This document shows, one piece after another, positions 14,098-18,555 of a stretch of DNA of 18,555 bases. Each line of letters begins with the position of its first letter. Position 1 is the first letter of the stretch. Location: assembly GCA_004552385.1 (NCBI GenBank), contig SFOL01000051.1:1-18555 (forward strand). The letters are read 5' to 3'. The notes under the pieces are model-generated. The model ran no database searches. It saw only the letters and a list, made by a program, of their open reading frames with translations, and was not told the DNA's origin. The DNA is from Bacteroidales bacterium (GTDB lineage Bacteria > Bacteroidota > Bacteroidia > Bacteroidales > Marinilabiliaceae). Both the position numbers and the translations under genes were made by a program.

Positions 14098-14646
14098 ATG
14101 ACTAAAGTAGCAAAGATATTCCTGGCGGAAGGCTTCGAAGAGACCGAGGCCCTCGTGCCTTATGACATACTGCGCCGCGGCGGGGTGGACGTCTCTTTAG
14201 TCTCCGTATCCGGTTCTGAAAACGTCCAAGGCGCGCATGGCGTACCCATTGGCGTTCACGAGGCTTTGACGGAGGCCGCGGCGGAGGCCGACCTCCTGAT
14301 GTTGCCTGGCGGCACGCCCGGCACGTTTAACCTTGGCGCAAGCGAAACCCTGTGCGGCATCATAGCCAAGGCCGCGAAGTCTGGCAAGGTGATCGCGGCG
14401 ATATGCGCCGCCCCGTCTGTCATTGGCAAAATGGGGCTACTGAACGGCCGCAAGGCTACTTGCTACCCGGGGTTTGAGGATAAGTTGACCGGCGCACGTT
14501 GCGGCGGCGAGAACGTGGTGAAGGACGGGAACTTCATAACCGGCATAGGGCCCGGGGCCAGCTTCGAGTTCGGCTTCGCCCTGCTCGCCGAGTTGGAGGG
14601 AGAAGCCGTGGTAAGACGGGTTAAGGAGCAAATGATATTGAGATAA
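14098..14646 (+). CDS. DJ-1/PfpI family protein
   Basis: A 182-residue DJ-1/PfpI-superfamily protein of the DJ-1 (YajL-like) branch. Visible are 'LAEGFEETEAL' with the conserved acidic residue (about Glu15), 'DLLMLPGGTPGTFNL', and the nucleophile-elbow Cys103 in 'AAICAAPSVIGKMGLL'. Also visible are 'KATCYPGFEDKL' and 'ITGIGPGASFEFGFALLAEL' near the C-terminus. Members are reported to act in oxidative-stress protection and glyoxal/methylglyoxal detoxification; the precise activity is debated for the family and cannot be decided here. The start is well placed behind a TATCTTTG promoter. A lipoprotein gene begins one base after the stop codon, so the two form an operon. Confidence 0.93.
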   Translation: MTKVAKIFLAEGFEETEALVPYDILRRGGVDVSLVSVSGSENVQGAHGVPIGVHEALTEAAAEADLLMLPGGTPGTFNLGASETLCGIIAKAAKSGKVIAAICAAPSVIGKMGLLNGRKATCYPGFEDKLTGARCGGENVVKDGNFITGIGPGASFEFGFALLAELEGEAVVRRVKEQMILR

Positions 14647-14647
14647 G

Positions 14648-15340
14648 ATGAACAGCGCCGCAAGAATCATATCGAGGCTGTTTATCCTTTGCGCATCATG
14701 CGCAATCGTCTGCGCATGCCACAGGAGCGCGGACAAGGAGAAATCTGACATTGCGGGCATAATTCCCTCAGCGTCAGACGACGGCCCTCTGCAGGCTATC
14801 GAGGCGCGCTACACACAGTGGCCCGACCCCGACACGATGCTGATATACGTGGACGGCATGCGGTATAAGGTCGCGTCGAACGGGAACGTCTTTGCGCCAG
14901 ACGGCAAGCGGAAATTCCGCATAGGCAACCGCGGCAGCCTGGACGTCTTGTACTTCGTGCAGAAAGGCGTGAGCCTGCTCCTCTTTTACACCGACGTGAC
15001 GGCAGACGGCGCCGCCAACTATGCTGAGCGCATAGACATCCAGAGCGGCAAAGTGCTTTGGATTACCAGCGTGACGGGCGTGGCCATGAACAGGCCTGTC
15101 ATAAAGGGACAGTTCGCATATTTGGCCTCATCGGGTTTCGTAGGCAAGCTGAAGCTGAAAAACGGGCAGTATGATTGGAAATACTCGGGGCTGAACGACA
15201 ACGGCAGGTTTGAGAAGTTCCAGGACATATCGTTCCCAAGCAAGCGCGAGGTGGTGTTTGTGGCACCCCACACGCTGTCGCTGGAGAGTGACACGCTGGT
15301 GATAAACGACCTCACGGGCGAAATTATTAGGATGAATTAA
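14648..15340 (+). CDS. Probable lipoprotein with PQQ-like beta-propeller segments
   Basis: A 230-residue hypothetical envelope protein. The N-terminus has a basic start and a hydrophobic stretch ('RLFILCASCAIVCACH') ending in a lipobox-like 'VCAC', so Cys24 is the likely lipidation site; Cys22 is an alternative. The mature part is hydrophilic at first and then has repeated short beta-strand motifs typical of PQQ/WD-like propeller blades: 'DIQSGKVLWITSV', 'FAYLASSGFVGKLKLKNGQYDWKYSG' and 'SDTLVINDLTGEIIRMN'. It is too short for a full propeller. No family is recognised with confidence. The ATG lies one base after the DJ-1 stop, so the genes are cotranscribed and probably translationally coupled. 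A terminator follows at 15379. Confidence 0.75.
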   Translation: MNSAARIISRLFILCASCAIVCACHRSADKEKSDIAGIIPSASDDGPLQAIEARYTQWPDPDTMLIYVDGMRYKVASNGNVFAPDGKRKFRIGNRGSLDVLYFVQKGVSLLLFYTDVTADGAANYAERIDIQSGKVLWITSVTGVAMNRPVIKGQFAYLASSGFVGKLKLKNGQYDWKYSGLNDNGRFEKFQDISFPSKREVVFVAPHTLSLESDTLVINDLTGEIIRMN

Positions 15341-15343
15341 CCA

Positions 15344-15361
15344 GCCGGCTTGCCAGCCGGC
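15344..15361 (+). repeat. Short hairpin after the lipoprotein gene
   Basis: GCCGGCT (15344-15350) and AGCCGGC (15355-15361) form a 7-bp stem with loop TGCC directly after the stop codon. No T-tract follows. It may help protect the 3' end or add to the stronger hairpin at 15379. Confidence 0.4.
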
Positions 15362-15378
15362 CGTACGACTTATATGGA

Positions 15379-15420
15379 CGGGGCGGGAAGTGTTTGACGA
15401 CTTCCCGCCCCGCCTGTAGT
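15379..15420 (+). terminator. Probable terminator of the DJ-1/lipoprotein operon
   Basis: CGGGGCGGGAAGT (15379-15391) pairs perfectly with ACTTCCCGCCCCG (15400-15412): a 13-bp GC-rich stem with an 8-nt loop. The tail (CCTGTAGTTTAT) is only weakly T-rich. It lies between the plus-strand lipoprotein and the minus-strand AAA+ remnant, so it may act in both directions. Confidence 0.65.
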
Positions 15421-15433
15421 TTATGTTCTGCGG

Positions 15434-15763
15434 CTATTTTGTGATATAACTTAAAATGCGAAAACCTATACGAGGCCTGACATTATCGTTAGAGTTGCAA
15501 ACCCTCTCTCCTTCCATTTTTGCTCGAACACGTTCATATTTGCGTAGTTCATCAGGGCTCAGCGATGGGAGGGTGTCAGAAATGTCAGACTTTTACATAT
15601 CCATCGTTATTTTGCTATGCAGCCGAAGAGCATTTCGAGAAACGTCATTGACTATCAGTCGGATATCTGCCGAGACATACCCATGAGTCATATCAGCTAA
15701 TTGCTTATAGTCCAGTCCAAAGTCGTAAGGGTTATTCTTCAGATATAACTTAAACAAGGGACA
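15434..15763 (-). pseudogene. Decayed C-terminal fragment of an AAA+ ATPase
   Basis: Translated on the minus strand from about 15760, the sequence reads as the lid and C-terminal part of a Vps4/FtsH-like AAA+ ATPase: 'LFKLYLKNNPYDFGLDYKQL', then 'MTHGYVSADIRLIVNDVSRNA'. An in-frame TAA at 15595-15593 interrupts it after 'KITMDM'. The same frame then continues with convincing protein ('DTLPSLSPDELRKYERVRAKMEG', ending 'RPRIGF') to a TAG at 15434. The Walker A and B parts are absent: upstream of 15760 the frame enters unrelated low-complexity DNA. So this is a 5'-truncated, nonsense-bearing remnant, visibly less GC-rich than its neighbours. The family call rests on recognised pattern only. A recoded stop or sequencing error could explain the TAA, but not the missing ATPase core. 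Confidence 0.7.
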
Positions 15764-15810
15764 GACACGCTCCCCATTAAAACCGAAGTAAGACTGCGTC
15801 AATGCCCTCC

Positions 15811-15880
15811 TCCCCCGTTTTTTTGAGGGGAAACAGAAGCGCCGACAAGCTCCGCCCCTCCATTTTTTTCGGGGTCGCGG
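15811..15880. repeat. Two C-rich/T7/G-rich hairpin-like elements
   Basis: Two similar segments lie close together: CCCCGTTTTTTTGAGGGG (15813-15830), and the stretch 15852-15880, where CCGCCCC and GGGGTCGCGG flank a TTTTTTT run. Each places a T7 run between C-rich and G-rich arms. They mark the point where AAA+ homology is lost and may be the edge of a small intergenic repeat or a deletion scar. No known element was identified. Confidence 0.4.
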
Positions 15881-15900
15881 AAAATAAAACATTGGCGTTC

Positions 15901-15933
15901 TTGGGCTTTTTATGCGTAAAACACCTAACTTTA
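15901..15933 (+). promoter_or_regulatory. gmd: Candidate promoter for gmd
   Basis: TAACTTTA (15926-15933) is one base from TAnnTTTG. A TTG sits at 15901-15903, 22 bp upstream, slightly longer than the usual spacing. The predicted leader of about 55 nt is GC-rich and ends at the ATG at 15994. Confidence 0.4.
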
Positions 15934-15993
15934 CAGCAGAACAACATAGTCAGCCTGTGCGCAGCCGGGCGGGACGGAACACCACATAATCAA

Positions 15994-17115
15994 ATGAGCA
16001 CAAACAAAGTAGCATTCATAACAGGCATAACGGGTCAAGACGGTGCTTACCTCGCCGAGTTCCTCCTGAAAAAGGGATATATAGTGCACGGACTGAAGAG
16101 GCGCACGTCGCTCTTCAATACCGACCGCATAGACCACATATACCAGGATCCGCACTCCGCCGACCGTCGCTTCTTCTTGCACTACGGCGACTTGACGGAC
16201 TCGCCCAATTTGATCCGCATAATTCAAGAGATCCAGCCGGACGAGATATACAACCTTGCAGCCATGAGCCACGTTGGCGTGAGCTTCGACAGCCCGGAGT
16301 ACACAGCCAACGCTGACGGCATAGGCGTCCTCCGCATACTCGAGGCCATACGCCTGCTCGGGCTCACCGAGAAGACGCGATTCTACCAGGCTTCCACGAG
16401 CGAGCTCTTCGGCAAAGTGCAGGAGATCCCGCAAAAGGAGACCACGCCATTCTACCCGCGCTCGCCCTACGCCGTGGCCAAGCTCTACGGGTACTGGATT
16501 ACGGTGAACTACCGCGAGGCGTACAAGATGTTCGCCTGCAACGGCATACTCTTCAACCACGAGAGCCCAATACGCGGCGAGACGTTCGTGACGCGCAAAA
16601 TCACCCGCGCTGTGGCGCGCATCGCTCTCGGGCTGCAAGACCGCCTCTACCTCGGCAACCTCTCAAGCAAGCGCGACTGGGGTCACGCTAAAGACTACGT
16701 GCAGGCCATGTGGCACATCCTGCAGCAGGGCGAGCCGGAGGATTTCGTCATTGCCACGGGTGTGACGACCGAAGTGCGCGAGTTCGTGCGCAGGGCGTTC
16801 GACTTCGTCGGCATAGAGCTTGACTTCCAAGGCTCCGGCGTGGACGAGAAAGGCGTCGTCAAGAGCTGCTCGAACCCGGAATTCCAGGTGCCCGCCGGCA
16901 CCGTCGTCGTGGAGGTCGACCCGCACTACTTCCGCCCGACGGAGGTCGACCTGCTCATTGGCGACCCCACAAAGGCGAACAAGAAACTCAACTGGAAGCC
17001 GCAGTACGACCTCAAGGGCCTTATTGACGACATGATGACCTCGGACATCAAGCTCATGAAGAAGGAGAAGTACCTCAAGGACGGCGGCTACAAAACCCTC
17101 AACTACTTCGAATAG
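15994..17115 (+). CDS. gmd: GDP-mannose 4,6-dehydratase
   Basis: Converts GDP-D-mannose to GDP-4-keto-6-deoxy-D-mannose, the first step to GDP-L-fucose, in the cytoplasm. It is a 373-residue extended SDR, the standard Gmd size. It has the NADP-binding 'GITGQDGAYLAEFL' (11-24), 'GLKRRTSLFNTDRIDHIY', 'YNLAAMSHVGVSF', and the catalytic 'STSELFG'. Tyr159-x3-Lys163 sits in 'SPYAVAKLYGYW', followed by 'NHESPIRGETFVTRKITRA' and the C-terminal 'YFRPTEVDLLIGDPTKA'. The frame is open for 64 codons upstream of 15994, but those encode non-family sequence and cover the promoter, so the Met at 15994 is the start. fcl lies 186 bp downstream on the same strand, with a terminator-like hairpin between them. 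Confidence 0.97.
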   Translation: MSTNKVAFITGITGQDGAYLAEFLLKKGYIVHGLKRRTSLFNTDRIDHIYQDPHSADRRFFLHYGDLTDSPNLIRIIQEIQPDEIYNLAAMSHVGVSFDSPEYTANADGIGVLRILEAIRLLGLTEKTRFYQASTSELFGKVQEIPQKETTPFYPRSPYAVAKLYGYWITVNYREAYKMFACNGILFNHESPIRGETFVTRKITRAVARIALGLQDRLYLGNLSSKRDWGHAKDYVQAMWHILQQGEPEDFVIATGVTTEVREFVRRAFDFVGIELDFQGSGVDEKGVVKSCSNPEFQVPAGTVVVEVDPHYFRPTEVDLLIGDPTKANKKLNWKPQYDLKGLIDDMMTSDIKLMKKEKYLKDGGYKTLNYFE

Positions 17116-17171
17116 CGGCAATGAGGCTCGGCGCATATCATGGCCATGGCCTTACGTTGTGACATAACATG

Positions 17172-17238
17172 GGAGTCGGGTGGCGGCTAATCTATTGAAA
17201 GAATAGAGGTTCGCCATCGACTCCTTTCCTTTTTTTTT
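17172..17238 (+). terminator. Strong terminator or attenuator between gmd and fcl
   Basis: GGAGTCG (17172-17178) pairs with CGACTCC (17218-17224), TGGCG (17181-17185) with CGCCA (17212-17216), and TCTATT (17191-17196) with AATAGA (17202-17207). Together they form one long interrupted stem, followed by TTTCC and nine consecutive Ts (17230-17238). This is a convincing intrinsic terminator. Because gmd and fcl work in sequence, it may allow partial read-through or regulated attenuation. Confidence 0.75.
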
Positions 17239-17260
17239 ACCTCCCCACCCAAGCACATAA

Positions 17261-17284
17261 GGGGCGAAAAAACTGAGCCGCCCC
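17261..17284 (+). promoter_or_regulatory. Small hairpin in the fcl leader
   Basis: GGGGCG (17261-17266) and CGCCCC (17279-17284) form a 6-bp stem with an A-rich 12-nt loop, ending 17 bp before the fcl ATG and followed by the purine-rich AAAAGAAAGAGA. It might affect translation of fcl. Evidence is structural only. Confidence 0.35.
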
Positions 17285-17301
17285 AAAAGAAAGAGATAAT
17301 T

Positions 17302-18420
17302 ATGATGGAAAAGAACGCAAAGATATACGTGGCAGGTCACCGCGGACTCGTAGGCTCGGCAATAGTCCGCAACCTGCAAAAGAAAGGCTATACGAACATC
17401 ATAGGCCGCACCCACAAAGAGCTCGACCTGACAGACCAGCGCGCCGTGGACGCCTTCTTCGACGCAGAGAAGCCCGAATACGTGTTTTTGGCGGCGGCTC
17501 ACGTGGGAGGCATAATGGCCAACAACACGTACAGGGCCGACTTCATGCTCATCAACCTCCAGATTCAGAACAACGTGATCTCCGCCTCGCAGCGCACTGG
17601 CGTCAAGAAACTTATGTTCCTCGGCTCGAGCTGCATATACCCTCGCCTGGCCCCGCAACCAATCAAAGAGGAGGCCCTGCTGACAGGCGAACTGGAGTAC
17701 ACCAACGAAGAGTACGCCCTGGCAAAGATAAGCGGCATGCGCCTGTGCGAGAGCATGAACCTGCAATACGGGTGCAACTACGTGGCCGTGATGCCGACCA
17801 ACCTCTACGGGCCAAACGACAATTACGACCTCGTCCGCAGCCACGTACTCCCAGCCATGATCCGCAAAATGCACCTCGGCCACGCGCTTGAGGAGGGACG
17901 GTGGGACGACATCCGCGCCGACCTGGACAAGCGCCCCGTGGGCGAAGTGGACGGCAAGGCCACGGAAGACGCCATCATGGACCTGCTCGGCAAATATGGC
18001 CTTAAGCGTGGAGCTGACGGAAACGTGACACTCAACCTTTGGGGGTCGGGCAAACCGCTGCGCGAGTTCCTCCACTCCGACGACATGGCTGACGCTTGCG
18101 TCTACGTCATGGAGCGAGTCGACTTTGAGGACATAGTGAAAGAGCGAGGGCTGGAAAACGGCACTGGCGACGCAGGCAAGGAGATCCGCAACTGCCACCT
18201 CAACGTCGGCAGCGGCACCGAGCTGCACATAGCGGACCTCGCGCAAATAGTTAAAAAGACGGTCGGGTTCCGCGGAGACATAAAGTGGGACGCGTCCAAG
18301 CCGGACGGCACACCTCGCAAACTGATGGACGTAAGCCGACTGGCCAGACTCGGATGGACATATTCCATCACGCTGGAAGAGGGCGTGAAAGGAGTGTACA
18401 GCGAGTATTGCGGGAAGTAG
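17302..18420 (+). CDS. fcl: GDP-L-fucose synthase
   Basis: The bifunctional 3,5-epimerase/4-reductase that turns the Gmd product into GDP-L-fucose using NADPH. The Rossmann motif is 'VAGHRGLVGSAI' (Gly12, Gly15, Gly18). It is followed by 'FLAAAHVGGIMANN', 'FLGSSCIYPR', Tyr138-x3-Lys142 in 'EYALAKISGMRLCE', 'VMPTNLYGPNDNYD' and 'GSGKPLREFLHSDDMADAC'. The 372-residue protein is longer than E. coli Fcl (321). The extra length is two insertions, around 'DLDKRPVGEVDGKATEDAIMD' and 'ERGLENGTGDAGKE'. The ATG at 17302 is followed at once by a second ATG (17305), and either may be used. A purine-rich AAAGAGA lies about 7 bp upstream. GDP-fucose would serve capsule, O-antigen or protein O-glycosylation; no fucosyltransferase is seen in the window. 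Confidence 0.97.
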   Translation: MMEKNAKIYVAGHRGLVGSAIVRNLQKKGYTNIIGRTHKELDLTDQRAVDAFFDAEKPEYVFLAAAHVGGIMANNTYRADFMLINLQIQNNVISASQRTGVKKLMFLGSSCIYPRLAPQPIKEEALLTGELEYTNEEYALAKISGMRLCESMNLQYGCNYVAVMPTNLYGPNDNYDLVRSHVLPAMIRKMHLGHALEEGRWDDIRADLDKRPVGEVDGKATEDAIMDLLGKYGLKRGADGNVTLNLWGSGKPLREFLHSDDMADACVYVMERVDFEDIVKERGLENGTGDAGKEIRNCHLNVGSGTELHIADLAQIVKKTVGFRGDIKWDASKPDGTPRKLMDVSRLARLGWTYSITLEEGVKGVYSEYCGK

Positions 18421-18452
18421 ACCCTTTGTATATAAAACGGAGTAAGCATAAA

Positions 18453-18492
18453 GCGGGCATCGCTGCCATGATGGCGGCGAAGCCCACTTTTC
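18453..18492 (+). terminator. Candidate terminator after fcl
   Basis: A near-perfect inverted repeat centred at 18470: GGGC, TCGC and GCCAT on the left (18455-18469) match ATGGC, GCGA and GCCC on the right (18471-18485), with single mismatches between blocks. ACTTTTCAC follows. The position, 35 bp after the fcl stop, fits a transcription terminator, although the T-tract is short. Confidence 0.55.
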
Positions 18493-18515
18493 ACATACAG
18501 AAAGCGGAAGAAACC

Positions 18516-18555
18516 ATGCAGGGCAGCGTAAGAAACCTGGTCGAGATATTCCACT
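18516..18555 (+). CDS. Possible start of a further gene, cut by the window end
   Basis: An ATG at 18516, preceded by the purine-rich AAAGCGGAAGAAA, opens a frame 'MQGSVRNLVEIFH' that stays open to the last base. It lies on the same strand as fcl, about 95 bp after it and beyond the candidate terminator. Thirteen codons are too few to recognise a family, and it could be a chance ORF. Confidence 0.3.
   Translation, partial: MQGSVRNLVEIFH

Noticed and set aside
15802..15993. 64-codon N-terminal extension of gmd
   Set aside because: The extension covers the T7 hairpin elements and the candidate promoter, and Gmd proteins begin just before the GxTGQDG motif, as at 15994.
17152..18246. Minus-strand open frame of 364 codons opposite fcl
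   Set aside because: It is antisense to a fully conserved GDP-fucose synthase, with biased composition and no domain.

Overview
The window looks like chromosomal DNA from a fairly GC-rich member of the Bacteroidales; a Muribaculaceae-like lineage would fit, but that is inference. Several genes are preceded by the Bacteroidota-type -7 box TAnnTTTG and have weak or no Shine-Dalgarno sequences. The gene content also fits the group: a DUF4491 membrane protein, a single-chain PurL of about 1,230 residues, an RluB-type pseudouridine synthase with a repetitive charged N-terminal extension, and a gmd-fcl pair. No tRNA, rRNA, CRISPR array, transposase or phage gene was seen.

Layout. Positions 61-910 (minus): a SpoU-family RNA 2'-O-methyltransferase followed by a DUF4491 protein. 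Positions 1053-2527 (plus): a cytosine-5 DNA methyltransferase whose stop codon overlaps the start of a 52-residue unrecognised ORF, possibly the stub of a lost partner gene. Positions 2620-3369 (plus): a short-chain dehydrogenase. Positions 3404-5879 (minus): a CCA-adding/poly(A) polymerase-family enzyme with an HD domain, and upstream of it a membrane-anchored GT2 glycosyltransferase. Positions 6064-7619 (plus): a free-standing acyl carrier protein and a compact AMP-forming acyl ligase. Positions 7800-11486: purL. Positions 11582-12991: an RluB-like pseudouridine synthase whose N-terminal half is nine copies of a 45-bp repeat and which carries two opposite single-base frameshifts. Positions 13102-13758: a secreted protein with a TonB C-terminal-like domain. 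Positions 14098-15340: a DJ-1/PfpI protein and a probable lipoprotein. Positions 15434-15763 (minus): a decayed AAA+ ATPase tail. Positions 15994-18420: gmd and fcl, which make GDP-L-fucose from GDP-mannose. The last 40 bases may hold the start of another gene.

How the genes work together. Most are housekeeping genes (tRNA 3'-end maturation, rRNA/tRNA modification, purine synthesis) mixed with cell-surface functions. The GT2 enzyme and GDP-fucose synthesis would feed envelope glycans. The ACP-ligase pair would load an acyl group of unknown identity onto the ACP. The accessory features are the solitary DNA methyltransferase and the AAA+ remnant.

The observations most worth checking are: the paired +1/-1 shifts in the repeat region of the pseudouridine synthase; the methyltransferase with its overlapping stub ORF, possible leaderless start and a perfect 11-bp inverted repeat in its upstream region; the ACP-ligase pair; the 14-bp palindrome immediately before purL; and the strong terminator between gmd and fcl. 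I do not see a convincing complete new multi-gene system here.
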